DNA of 64,000 nt from Fimenecus sp051881435. Its GTDB lineage: Bacteria > Bacillota > Clostridia > Oscillospirales > Acutalibacteraceae. Both the position numbers and the translations under genes were made by a program. This document shows positions 33,848 to 42,672 of this stretch, piece by piece. The notes beneath the pieces were generated by a model. That model was not told where the DNA came from, made no database searches, and was given only the letters and a program-made list of their open reading frames with translations. Where the stretch lies: contig JBJEPW010000034.1 of assembly GCA_051881435.1 (NCBI GenBank), positions 1 to 64,000 on the forward strand. Reading direction: 5' to 3'. Numbering within the stretch: position 1 is the stretch's first letter; each line of letters opens with the position of its first letter.

Positions 33848-35491
33848 ATGAAGCGAAGCTCTGTTTTAAAATGGATTTATATAAACTGCGGCAAACGGCG
33901 GGGAGAAACTGCGGCGCTCATTGTCCTGAACGCTTGGTCTGCCGTGTGCGTAACGCTTTTTGCCGTTTTTTCAAAGCTTGTGATTGACTGTGCTCAGAAA
34001 GGCAGCCGTGATGAGCTTTTTAAATACACCGCTTTACTTTTGGTTCTCATTATTTCTCAAATGCTTGCCCGTGTTATTTCGGCGGTTATTGAGGCCGTGA
34101 GTCAGGGAAAAGCGGAAAAATCGTTAAAAACATATGTGTTTTCAAGCGCTCTTTACGGAAACTACGGAGCTGTAACGGAACGCCACAGCGGCGATATAAT
34201 GACAAGACTTACGGCAGATGTTTCGGTGGTAAGCGATAATTATGTGCATATTCTGCCCTCGGCGGTGTCGTATGCAGTCAGAATTGTGAGCGCCGCGGCG
34301 GCTCTGCTTGCCCTTGACAAGTATTTTGCGGCTGTCTTTATCTGCTGCGGAATTGCCGTAGTGCTCCTTGCCGCTCTGTTCAGAAAGCCTTTGAAAGCCT
34401 TGCATTTGCGCGTGCAGGAAAGAGATGCTTCCGTGCGCTCCTTTATGCAGGAAATGATTGAAAATCTCTTTGCGGTAAAGGTTTTTTCCATTGAGGATAA
34501 AATCATTCGCCGTTCGGAAAAACTGCAAAACAAGCTTTACCGTGAAAGGGTAAAGAAAAAGACTTTTTCCGTTGGTGCGTCCATAGGCTTTTCCATAGCC
34601 TTTGCGGCGGGATTCCTTGCCGCCGTTTCATACGGCGCCAACGGTATTTTGAAGGGTACTATGACCTTCGGTACGGTTGCGGCGATAATTCAGCTCGTAA
34701 ACCAGCTTCAATCCCCTGCGGCGGGGCTTACGGGAATAATGCCCTCCTTTTTTGCCATGACCGCCTCGGCACAGCGGCTTATTGAAACAGCGGAGGGCGA
34801 AAAAGACGAGCCTTATGATACGGTATCTCTTTCATATGACGATTTTATAAGAATAACGGCAAAAGATGTTACTTTCGGCTATGCACAGGATTCTGTTATA
34901 GAGAACGCCTCCTTTACGGTTGAAAAAGGCGAGTTTATAGGCATAAAAGGTCCTTCGGGAGCCGGAAAATCAACGGTGTTCAAGCTTATCACAGGACTTT
35001 ATGAGCCGGAAAAGGGAGTTGTGACCGTTGAAACCTCAAAGGGTGCGGTTGAATGTAAAAAGGCAAGAAGTTTGTTTTCCGCAGTTCCTCAGGGCAATAT
35101 GCTTTTCAGCGGTACGGTAAAGGAAAACCTGATGCTTTTGTCCCCTTACGCTGATGAAGAAGAACTGAAAAAAGCAATTTCCGATGCCTGTGCAGAGTTC
35201 GTTTACGATTTGGACGGTGGATTGGCATTTGAGCTCGGCGAGGGCGGAAGCGGTATTTCCGAAGGTCAGGCTCAGCGTATAGCCGTTGCCCGAGCGCTTC
35301 TCGGAAAGGGTAAAATTTTGCTTATGGATGAATCCACGGGAGCTTTGGACGGCGAAACGGAGAAAAGGCTTATTGAAAACCTGCTGAAAAGAAAGGATAT
35401 TACGGTGCTTTTCATTACTCACCGCGATACCGTTCTTGAAAAATGCGGCAGAATAATAACCGTTTCAGACGGACATATTTACGAGAATTAA
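33848..35491 (+). CDS. ABC exporter (membrane domain fused to ATPase)
   Basis: 547 residues, the fused TMD-NBD layout of peptide and lipid exporters. About six membrane helices lie in residues 15-300. The NBD has Walker A GPSGAGKST (about 368-376), a divergent signature SGISEGQAQRIAVARALL (about 475) and Walker B ILLMDESTGALDGE (about 498). There is no N-terminal C39 peptidase domain, so it does not itself cut leaders. Position behind the kinase and PqqD genes suggests export of their product. Confidence 0.88.
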   Translation: MKRSSVLKWIYINCGKRRGETAALIVLNAWSAVCVTLFAVFSKLVIDCAQKGSRDELFKYTALLLVLIISQMLARVISAVIEAVSQGKAEKSLKTYVFSSALYGNYGAVTERHSGDIMTRLTADVSVVSDNYVHILPSAVSYAVRIVSAAAALLALDKYFAAVFICCGIAVVLLAALFRKPLKALHLRVQERDASVRSFMQEMIENLFAVKVFSIEDKIIRRSEKLQNKLYRERVKKKTFSVGASIGFSIAFAAGFLAAVSYGANGILKGTMTFGTVAAIIQLVNQLQSPAAGLTGIMPSFFAMTASAQRLIETAEGEKDEPYDTVSLSYDDFIRITAKDVTFGYAQDSVIENASFTVEKGEFIGIKGPSGAGKSTVFKLITGLYEPEKGVVTVETSKGAVECKKARSLFSAVPQGNMLFSGTVKENLMLLSPYADEEELKKAISDACAEFVYDLDGGLAFELGEGGSGISEGQAQRIAVARALLGKGKILLMDESTGALDGETEKRLIENLLKRKDITVLFITHRDTVLEKCGRIITVSDGHIYEN

Positions 35492-35519
35492 ACAAAACGA
35501 AAAAACTTTGTAAAAATCG

Positions 35520-35548
35520 TTGCATATCAGCATTTTGTTTGATATAAT
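35520..35548 (+). promoter_or_regulatory. Sigma-A promoter of the tyrosine kinase gene
   Basis: TTGCAT at 35520-35525 and TATAAT at 35543-35548 with a 17-base spacer. It separates the capsule-kinase gene from the upstream exporter. Confidence 0.7.
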
Positions 35549-35581
35549 AAGGCAGTATGGAAAAACAAGAGGAGTATTGAT

Positions 35582-37093
35582 ATGGAGTACAATGCAAAAA
35601 ATGCCCCCGAAGAAAAGGGAATTGAGTTAAAAACCATAATGCATTATATTAACCGCATTTTGCAAAAATGGTGGGCGGTGTTGCTTTGCGCCGTTATATT
35701 TGCAGGAATAGGCTTTGGAGTTGCAAAGTTCAATTATGTTCCGAAATACACCTGCACAATGCGCTTTGCCATTGATAACAGAGATGTGAATACCGTCACG
35801 GGCGGTCAGAGCGCTTCTGACCTTAATGCGGGCATAAGCCTTGCTAAAAACTATCAGATTATCATGACAGATACTGAAAGCCTTATGGATTTGGTTGCAA
35901 AAAACAGTAATTACAATATTAACGGCAGACCTCTTACGGGCGCAGATGTTAAAGGTATGATTTCTTCATCTCTTATTGAGGATACTGCGATTATTTCAAT
36001 TACCATTACAACTTCCGACCCCGAGGCTTCATATGCTGTTGCTACGAGCTATGTTAATAATTACAGCCAGATTACGGATAAGGCTTATCAGAATACCCGC
36101 GCAATTCTTTATGACCCGCCCGTTAAACCTACATCACCCAACGGCGACAACAGCGTAATGCTTTATACATTGCTCGGTTTTATTGTGGGTGCGGCTCTTG
36201 TTGTTGCGATAATTTGTATTGAAATCCTCATAAAGGACACCGTTAAAGACAGTGATGAAATCGCCAATAAGCTTGACAGCAAGGTTATCGGTTCTGTTGT
36301 AAGCATTAAGAAAAACGATAAGAAAAACAGCAAGCAGAGCATTTTGATAACGGACAGAAAATCAGGCTTTATGTTCATTGAGTCCTTTAAGCTCATCAGA
36401 ACGAAAATTGAGAATGTTGCAAAGCGCAAGAATTATAAAGCCTTTGTGTTTACCAGTGCCGCGGAAAATGAAGGTAAAACAACCGTTTCAACAAATACGG
36501 CATTGGCTCTTGCCAAAAACGGAAAATCAGTTCTTCTTATTGACGCCGATTTGAGAAAGCCCTCTGTTTATAAGGCTCTCGGGATATCCGCCGCCAATGA
36601 ATTGGGACTCACCGGAGTTGTAAGAGGCGAGAGAACATTAAGCGATTCAATTAAGTACTTTGAAAAGTTCAACCTTTTCCTGCTTGTAACAAGCCAGCCC
36701 GTTGCCGAATCAACCGAAATTCTGTCGGCTGATGAAACGGCGGAAATTATTGAAGCGGTCAAGAACGAGTTTGATTATATTATCATTGACACTCCTCCCG
36801 GAGGACTTGTTGCAGACGCCTCAATTATGGCGGGTTATGCAGATGCCTGCGTAATGGTAGTCCGTTCGGACTGGGCTCCTCTTCGCCGTATCAAGAGAAC
36901 TATGGAAGACCTTTCGGGAACAGGAGCAGAGGTTGTAGGCTGTGTATATAACGGAGCCGAAAACAGTATGACCGCCAAGTTCATTAAATCCAACAAAAAG
37001 AGCAAAAAGGGCTATGGATACGGTTACGGATACGGCTACGGTTACGGCTACGGCGAAAGCGAAAGTAAGAGTGAAAACAAAAGCAGTAAATAA
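35582..37093 (+). CDS. Fused Wzz adaptor and bacterial tyrosine kinase, (Gly-Tyr)7 tail
   Basis: 503 residues. Wzz domain with membrane helices at about 33-52 and 195-217, then a cytosolic BY-kinase with Walker A AAENEGKTTVSTNTALALA (about 295), Walker A' LLIDADLRKPS and Walker B DYIIIDTPPGG. The tail carries seven consecutive Gly-Tyr pairs, a regular tyrosine cluster for autophosphorylation, then a Ser/Lys/Glu-rich end. It controls exopolysaccharide chain length. Firmicutes usually split the adaptor and kinase into two proteins; here they are one chain, the arrangement typical of Proteobacteria. Confidence 0.9.
   Translation: MEYNAKNAPEEKGIELKTIMHYINRILQKWWAVLLCAVIFAGIGFGVAKFNYVPKYTCTMRFAIDNRDVNTVTGGQSASDLNAGISLAKNYQIIMTDTESLMDLVAKNSNYNINGRPLTGADVKGMISSSLIEDTAIISITITTSDPEASYAVATSYVNNYSQITDKAYQNTRAILYDPPVKPTSPNGDNSVMLYTLLGFIVGAALVVAIICIEILIKDTVKDSDEIANKLDSKVIGSVVSIKKNDKKNSKQSILITDRKSGFMFIESFKLIRTKIENVAKRKNYKAFVFTSAAENEGKTTVSTNTALALAKNGKSVLLIDADLRKPSVYKALGISAANELGLTGVVRGERTLSDSIKYFEKFNLFLLVTSQPVAESTEILSADETAEIIEAVKNEFDYIIIDTPPGGLVADASIMAGYADACVMVVRSDWAPLRRIKRTMEDLSGTGAEVVGCVYNGAENSMTAKFIKSNKKSKKGYGYGYGYGYGYGYGESESKSENKSSK
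37009..37053 (+). repeat. Six-base tandem repeat encoding Gly-Tyr
   Basis: Seven GGNTAY units in a row plus one further Gly codon, inside the kinase gene. Units differ at wobble positions but are close enough to allow slippage, which would add or remove Tyr residues in frame. Confidence 0.75.
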
Positions 37094-37104
37094 AATATAA
37101 GATA

Positions 37105-37133
37105 AAGCCGTACATAATGTACGGCTTATTTTT
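37105..37133 (+). terminator. Terminator after the tyrosine kinase gene
   Basis: AAGCCGTACA/TGTACGGCTT stem with a very short loop, followed by ATTTTT. Confidence 0.8.
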
Positions 37134-37153
37134 GCCCGAAAAGGAAGTAAAAA

Positions 37154-38536
37154 ATGTCGAAAGAGATGGGAAAAAACATACAGGAAAATAAAATGGGCGT
37201 TCTGCCTGAGGGAAGATTGCTTGCAGGTATGGCAATACCTATGATGATTTCAATGCTCGTGCAGGCGCTTTATAATATAGTGGACAGTATTTTTGTTTCA
37301 CACATAAACGAAGCGGCGTTAAATGCCGTTTCCCTTGCCTTTCCGCTTCAACAACTGATAATTGCCGTTTGCGGGGGCACGGCGGTTGGAATGAACGCCT
37401 TGCTCTCACGGGAGCTTGGCGCAAAGCATTTTGAGCAGGTAAATAAAATTGCCAATACGGGTATATTTTTAACCCTTTGCAGCTTTGCCGTTTTCAGCAT
37501 TTGCGGAATAACGCTTGCAAAGCCATTCTTTTTGATACAAACAGATGAAGCGCAGATTGTAAGCTACGGCACGGATTATGTAACCGTGGTACTGGGCTGT
37601 TCAATAGGTATTTTCAGTCAGTTCTACTTTGAAAAATTGCTTCAATCAACAGGGCGCACCCTTTATACTATGGTAACGCAAACAATAGGTGCGGTTATAA
37701 ACATAATTCTTGACCCCATTTTGATTTTCGGACTTTGCGGAATGCCACGGCTTGAAGTTAAGGGCGCGGCGCTTGCCACCGTTACAGGTCAGATTGTTGC
37801 GGCGCTGATGGCAATAATTTTCAATATAAAATTCAATCACGATGTCCATATAAGCTTCCGCCTTATCCGTTGGAACACGGCAATTATCAAGGAAATTTAT
37901 AAAATAGGACTGCCCTCAATCATTATGCAGGCAATAGGCTCCGTAATGACCTTCGGCATGAACAAAATCATAATTTCCTTTACCACAACGGCAACGGCGG
38001 TGTTCGGTGCGTATTTCAAGCTTCAAAGCTTCATATTTATGCCTGTTTTCGGCTTAAATAACGGAATGGTTCCCATAATCGCTTATAATTACGGTGCAAG
38101 GCGGTTTGACCGTGTTAAAAAGACCGTTATTATTACAATCGCAACTGCCGTTTGCATTATGCTTACGGGCGCCGCGGTGTTTGAATTGGCGCCTAAATCT
38201 CTTCTCTCTCTTTTCAATGCCTCGGAGGAAATGATGAGAATAGGAGTACCGGCCCTTCGGATTATAGCAACACACTTTATCCTTGCGGGCTTTTGTATTA
38301 TTGCAGGCTCGGTGTGTCAGGCAATCGGGCAACCAATATACAGCCTGATTGTGTCTGTATGCCGTCAGCTTTTGGTGCTTCTGCCATCGGCGTGGGCGCT
38401 TGCGCAAACAGGCAGGCTTGAGCTTGTGTGGCTTGCATTCCCTATTGCGGAGTGCGTGTCGCTTATATTAAGCGCTGTTTTCCTCACAAAAACACTGCGG
38501 CTTGCAAAGCGCAGGATTAACGATATGTTGGCTTAA
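37154..38536 (+). CDS. MATE family efflux transporter
   Basis: 460 residues with about twelve hydrophobic helices. MATE start LLAGMAIPMMISMLVQALYNIVDSIFVSHI and GTAVGMNALLSRELGAK match the family. Cation-coupled multidrug or metabolite exporter; substrate unknown. AAGGAAG precedes ATG 37154. It follows a terminator, so it is probably separately expressed. Confidence 0.92.
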   Translation: MSKEMGKNIQENKMGVLPEGRLLAGMAIPMMISMLVQALYNIVDSIFVSHINEAALNAVSLAFPLQQLIIAVCGGTAVGMNALLSRELGAKHFEQVNKIANTGIFLTLCSFAVFSICGITLAKPFFLIQTDEAQIVSYGTDYVTVVLGCSIGIFSQFYFEKLLQSTGRTLYTMVTQTIGAVINIILDPILIFGLCGMPRLEVKGAALATVTGQIVAALMAIIFNIKFNHDVHISFRLIRWNTAIIKEIYKIGLPSIIMQAIGSVMTFGMNKIIISFTTTATAVFGAYFKLQSFIFMPVFGLNNGMVPIIAYNYGARRFDRVKKTVIITIATAVCIMLTGAAVFELAPKSLLSLFNASEEMMRIGVPALRIIATHFILAGFCIIAGSVCQAIGQPIYSLIVSVCRQLLVLLPSAWALAQTGRLELVWLAFPIAECVSLILSAVFLTKTLRLAKRRINDMLA

Positions 38537-38547
38537 AGCAAAATAAT

Positions 38548-38588
38548 AAAAGGGAGTTAAATCTGTACGGTTCAGCTCCCTTTTTTAG
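38548..38588. terminator. Terminator between convergent genes
   Basis: AAAAGGGAG...CTCCCTTTTTT stem and T-run after the MATE gene, also facing the end of the minus-strand DUF1697 gene. Confidence 0.75.
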
Positions 38589-38599
38589 CATAAAACAGC

Positions 38600-39148
38600 T
38601 TATTTATAGCTCAATTCCGCCATTTTTCTGACGGTGTTAGCCGTTCTGATTGTAATCATTTCGCCGATTCCCGCGCTTGCGGTTTTCTTCCACCAATTTG
38701 ATTTGGAATATCTTATTCTGTCGAAAGACCAAAAGATAACATCTTCATATATGAAAACCTTTTCCAGACCTTCTGTGGGCTCGCCGACTTTCTCAAAAAT
38801 TTCCGTGGGCGTTGAGGGCGGCATAACAAAAATCAGATTATCGTATATTTCTTTGTTTTCCGTTCCCCACCAATGGGGCGCATTTGCCAGAATATCATTT
38901 ATTCGGTGGGTATCCGTTACATACACGGGTATATCCAACCCGAATTTATCCTTTATCATATTTTTTATTATTTCGGGAAATTCTGCTTCTTTGCCGCTGT
39001 CTCCCGAAAAAACAATATTGCCGCTGTTAAGGTAAGTAATTACATCTGTAAACCCGATTTCTTCAAATCGGGATTTGAGCTCAGGCATGGAAATCTTATT
39101 TTTACCGCTTATATTCACGCCTCGCAAAAATGCTATATATTTTTTCAT
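38600..39148 (-). CDS. DUF1697 family protein
   Basis: 182 residues, starting with the family hallmark YIAFLRGVNISGKNKI and containing TYLNSGNIVFSG, with a C-terminal SNWWKKTASAGIGEMITIRTANTVRK. The family is widespread, small and of unknown biochemical role. It lies 18 bases after the minus-strand methyltransferase, probably in one operon. Confidence 0.88.
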   Translation of the reverse strand: MKKYIAFLRGVNISGKNKISMPELKSRFEEIGFTDVITYLNSGNIVFSGDSGKEAEFPEIIKNMIKDKFGLDIPVYVTDTHRINDILANAPHWWGTENKEIYDNLIFVMPPSTPTEIFEKVGEPTEGLEKVFIYEDVIFWSFDRIRYSKSNWWKKTASAGIGEMITIRTANTVRKMAELSYK

Positions 39149-39166
39149 GATTGCACCCCCGAACGG

Positions 39167-40318
39167 TCATTTTTTTATAAGCAATGTTATACATTCCACA
39201 TGGTCGGTATGAGGGAACATATCTACGGGTTGGATTTTTTTGACCTTATAGCCGTTTTTGGCAAGGTAAAGCAAATCGCGGGCAAGTGTTTCGGGGTTGC
39301 AGGATACATATATGACTTTTTTGGGCGAGAGCTTTACAAGTGACGATAAAAAAGGAATATCGGCACCCGCTCTTGCAGGGTCCATAATCACCGCGTCGAT
39401 TTTTTCGCGGTTTGCGGCAAGCTCCGTCATAAATTTGCCTGCGTCCTCATTATAAAACTTTATATTTTCAATATTGTTAAGCCTTGCGTTTTCCCGTGCG
39501 TCTTTTACTGCATCGCCGTTTATCTCAACGCCGATTACGCTTTTTACGCTTTTGCTTGCAATAAGACCGATAGTTCCCGTGCCGCAATAAGCGTCGATTA
39601 TTCTTTCGTCGCCCTTAAAATCGGCAAATTCAAGGGCTTTGTTATATAAAATCTCCGTTTGAACAGGGTTTATCTGATAAAACGCCTTGGGCGAAATGCG
39701 AAATTTAAGGGAGCAAAGCTCCTCAGTGATTTTTCCGCTGCCGAAAAGCACCTGTGAACGGTCACCCAGCACCATGCTTGTCCTTTTGTCGTTTATGCTT
39801 TGAACAACGGTAGTGATTTCGGGGTGAGATTTTAAAAGAGCATTGATGAAGGATTGCTTTTTTGGGAAAACAGGCGTTCCCGTTACAAGAACAACCATAA
39901 TTTCACCCGTTTTAAAGGCGGTCTTCACAAGAATGTGGCGTAAAAAGCCCTGCTTTGTATCCTCGTTATACGGCTTTAATTTAAAGCTTTTTAAAAGTTT
40001 TTTCACGGTCAAGGCAATTTCGTCCGCCTTGGGGTGAGTGAGCATACAGCTTTCAATATCAACGATTTTATGTGTTGAGGATTGGTAAATTCCTGCAACG
40101 GTTTTGCCATTTCCCGCTGAGCCGAAGGCATATTGAGCCTTATTGCGGTAGTGATAGGGATTATCCATACCGATAATTTCCTCAATATGGCAGAATTTGC
40201 CCAAAAGCCGTATTACTTTTACCTGCTTGTGCCTTAACTGCTCCTCATAGGGCAAATTCAAAAGCTGACAGCCGCCGCATTTTTTGCCGTAGGGGCATAT
40301 TTTATTATTTTTGTTCAT
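39167..40318 (-). CDS. TRAM-less TrmA/RlmCD-family RNA m5U methyltransferase
   Basis: 383 residues. Cysteine cluster CPYGKKCGGC at residues 8-17 begins almost at the N-terminus, so the TRAM domain of the paralogue at 26909 is absent. Methyltransferase motifs: IDAYCGTGTIGLIASK, VIMDPARAGADIPFL and catalytic YVSCNPETLARD. Predicted to methylate rRNA uridine at C5. The two paralogues are clearly related but not near-identical and could target different rRNA positions. Confidence 0.9.
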   Translation of the reverse strand: MNKNNKICPYGKKCGGCQLLNLPYEEQLRHKQVKVIRLLGKFCHIEEIIGMDNPYHYRNKAQYAFGSAGNGKTVAGIYQSSTHKIVDIESCMLTHPKADEIALTVKKLLKSFKLKPYNEDTKQGFLRHILVKTAFKTGEIMVVLVTGTPVFPKKQSFINALLKSHPEITTVVQSINDKRTSMVLGDRSQVLFGSGKITEELCSLKFRISPKAFYQINPVQTEILYNKALEFADFKGDERIIDAYCGTGTIGLIASKSVKSVIGVEINGDAVKDARENARLNNIENIKFYNEDAGKFMTELAANREKIDAVIMDPARAGADIPFLSSLVKLSPKKVIYVSCNPETLARDLLYLAKNGYKVKKIQPVDMFPHTDHVECITLLIKK

Positions 40319-40319
40319 T

Positions 40320-40637
40320 TCAGCCGATTCTTCTACCGTTCTTTATTGGAACAGTTCCTATAAACGGTATTTTCAGCGTACCTGTAAAGGTGTCTTCACC
40401 GGTGAAGGTGACATCAATTTCAACAGTCAGCGTTCCGAGAACAGAAACTTTTGCCTTGCCCGTAAGACGGTTACCGTCCTCTTTTACATCGTAAACCGAA
40501 AAGTCGGGAATATTTTTGGCACCGGGGATTGATACGGAAAAATCGTACTCGCCGTTGTTGTCTTTAATTTCCACAACTGCACTGCCGCTCATAACCGAGG
40601 TTTCAATATCGCCTGTCCATTTGCCCAAACCTAACAT
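40320..40637 (-). CDS. Small beta-rich protein of unknown function
   Basis: 105 residues with alternating polar/hydrophobic strands (SAVVEIKDNNGEYDFSVSIPG; LTVEIDVTFTGEDTFTGTLKIPF) and no cysteines or signal peptide, suggesting a single small beta-barrel or sandwich. ATG 40637 is chosen because AGGGTG lies eight bases before it. One base separates it from the methyltransferase. I do not recognise a family. Confidence 0.7.
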   Translation of the reverse strand: MLGLGKWTGDIETSVMSGSAVVEIKDNNGEYDFSVSIPGAKNIPDFSVYDVKEDGNRLTGKAKVSVLGTLTVEIDVTFTGEDTFTGTLKIPFIGTVPIKNGRRIG

Positions 40638-40717
40638 ATAAATCACCCTGTATTAAAGAATATAAATTATTTTATCATTATATCAAATATTTGTAAAGAA
40701 AAAGCCAAAATGTTTCG

Positions 40718-40746
40718 TTGACTTTTAGCGGTATTTGGGGTAAAAT
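40718..40746 (+). promoter_or_regulatory. Sigma-A promoter of the capsule dehydratase gene
   Basis: TTGACT at 40718-40723 and TAAAAT at 40741-40746 with a 17-base spacer, 28 bases before the TTG start region at 40774. Confidence 0.7.
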
Positions 40747-40773
40747 TAACCTTAATATAAGAGGTGTTGTTTT

Positions 40774-42642
40774 TTGAAGAAGCTTTTTTCAGGAGTAAAA
40801 CCGCATCAGATTTTACTCTTTATATTTGATTTTATAGCCGTTAACGGCGCATACTTTTTATCGCTGTTTTTACACAGGCAGTTTACATTCAGCGCATTTC
40901 TCGCCAAATTTTTGCTTGTGAGAGTTCCCTTTGTAACGGTGATTTACCTTGGTCTCTTTTTGGCAAGGCGGCTTTACAGCAATATGTGGAAATATATGGG
41001 CTTTTATGAGCTCATAAATGCTGTAATTTGTGCAGGAGTGGGCACGGCCCTGTGCTGGACGGTAGATTATGTGGGTATGAAGAACGACTACTTTTTAGGT
41101 CTCAACTGTATGCCGTTCATCGTGTATGTTGACGCATTTATGTTTATATGTATGTTTTGCGTTGGCAGCAGAACGCTGTTTAAGGCATACCGTGCGCTGG
41201 TATCGGATTCAAAACGGCGCAGAGCGGTTATTAACAAGCGTATTATGATAATCGGCGCAGGCGATATGGCAAATACCGTGCTGTTTGAGATGAGTATGAG
41301 CGGGTATAAGTTCGGCTCACCCGTTGTAATTGTGGACGATGACCCCTCAAAGCAAAAAATGAGAATCAGGGGTATTCCCGTTGCAGGTAAGATAAATGAT
41401 ATTCCCGAGCTTGTAAAAAACTTTGATGTTAACGAAATAATTTTCTGTATTCCCTCGGCTCCCGCTCAAAGAAAGCGCGAAATTTTTGAGATTGCCATGT
41501 CAACAGGCTGTAATCTTAAAACCGCGCCCAATATTGACGAGCTGGGCGGTGCAAATAAGTCTTATGCAGACAGAATAAGAAAGGTTGATGTTCTCGACCT
41601 GCTTTCACGCCCTGAGGTTAAGCTGGATACAGAGGTTTGCAAATATCTTAAAGACCAGACAGTGCTCGTAACAGGCGGAGGCGGCTCGATAGGCAGTGAG
41701 CTTTGCCGTCAGATTGCAAGATACAGTCCGTCAAGGATTGTCATTTTCGATATTTATGAGAATAATGCCTTTACACTTAAAAATCAGTTGGACAGGCACT
41801 ATTGCGGTGCGCCGCAGGTTGATATTCGCATAGGCTCTGTCCGTGATATTGAAAGACTGCGGGAGGTCTTTGAAGAATTCAATCCTTCCTCTGTGTTCCA
41901 TGCGGCGGCGCATAAGCATGTTCCCCTTATGGAGGACAGCCCCTATGAGGCGGTTAAAAATAATATTCTCGGTACATATAATACGGCACTCTGCGCCAAT
42001 GAATACGGAGTAAAGAACTTTATTTTGCTCTCTACCGACAAGGCGGTTAATCCCACCAATGTTATGGGTGCTACAAAGCGCGTTTGCGAAATCGTAATTC
42101 AGCATTTCAGCAAGATTTCAAAGGGCACGAAGTTTGCGGCGGTGCGTTTCGGCAATGTGCTGGGCTCAAACGGAAGCGTTATTCCCATATTTAAAGAGCA
42201 GCTCGAACAGGGCGGTCCCATTACCGTAACTCACCCCGATATTACAAGATACTTTATGACTATTCCCGAGGCAAGCCAGCTTGTTGTTCAGGCAGGGGGA
42301 CTTGCAAAGGGCGGCGAAATATTTGTGCTTGATATGGGTGAGCCTGTAAAAATTGTTACTCTTGCGGAAAATCTTATCAAGCTTTCCGGCTTTGAGCCGT
42401 ATAAGGATATTGAAATTCAGTTTACGGGGCTTCGTCCGGGAGAAAAGCTCTATGAGGAGCTTTCAATGGAGGAGGAGCTTGACGGCAGAAAGAAAACGAG
42501 CAACGATAAGATTTTTGTTACAGCTCCCTTGCCCATTGACGATATTCAGCTTGAAGAGGATATAAAGGAAATTCCCGAGTTGAAGCCTGAGGAGGTAAGA
42601 AGCTTTTTAAAGCGTCTTGTCCCCAATTACAATGCCAAATAA
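40774..42642 (+). CDS. Membrane NDP-sugar 4,6-dehydratase/epimerase (CapD/FlaA1-like)
   Basis: 622 residues. Four N-terminal membrane helices (to about 135), a first Rossmann-like CoA-binding-type domain (IIGAGDMANTVLFEMS near 160) and a second NAD-binding SDR domain with VTGGGGSIGSELCRQIA (about 296) and the FlaA1-type catalytic region around FILLSTDKAVNPTNVMGATKRVCE. It probably makes UDP-4-keto-6-deoxy-HexNAc for surface polysaccharide, which fits the nearby Wzz-kinase. The start is TTG with GAGGTG upstream. Full-length for the family. Confidence 0.9.
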   Translation: MKKLFSGVKPHQILLFIFDFIAVNGAYFLSLFLHRQFTFSAFLAKFLLVRVPFVTVIYLGLFLARRLYSNMWKYMGFYELINAVICAGVGTALCWTVDYVGMKNDYFLGLNCMPFIVYVDAFMFICMFCVGSRTLFKAYRALVSDSKRRRAVINKRIMIIGAGDMANTVLFEMSMSGYKFGSPVVIVDDDPSKQKMRIRGIPVAGKINDIPELVKNFDVNEIIFCIPSAPAQRKREIFEIAMSTGCNLKTAPNIDELGGANKSYADRIRKVDVLDLLSRPEVKLDTEVCKYLKDQTVLVTGGGGSIGSELCRQIARYSPSRIVIFDIYENNAFTLKNQLDRHYCGAPQVDIRIGSVRDIERLREVFEEFNPSSVFHAAAHKHVPLMEDSPYEAVKNNILGTYNTALCANEYGVKNFILLSTDKAVNPTNVMGATKRVCEIVIQHFSKISKGTKFAAVRFGNVLGSNGSVIPIFKEQLEQGGPITVTHPDITRYFMTIPEASQLVVQAGGLAKGGEIFVLDMGEPVKIVTLAENLIKLSGFEPYKDIEIQFTGLRPGEKLYEELSMEEELDGRKKTSNDKIFVTAPLPIDDIQLEEDIKEIPELKPEEVRSFLKRLVPNYNAK

Positions 42643-42672
42643 TATTTATACATAAATTGGAGATGTTCACAA

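Noticed and set aside
32831..35491. Complete lasso peptide cluster
   Set aside because: No asparagine-synthetase-like C protein, no transglutaminase-like B2 protease and no precursor ORF in the window; only the kinase, PqqD and exporter types are present.
37009..37053. CRISPR-like short repeats
   Set aside because: In-frame six-base Gly-Tyr codon repeat within the kinase gene; no spacers or cas genes.
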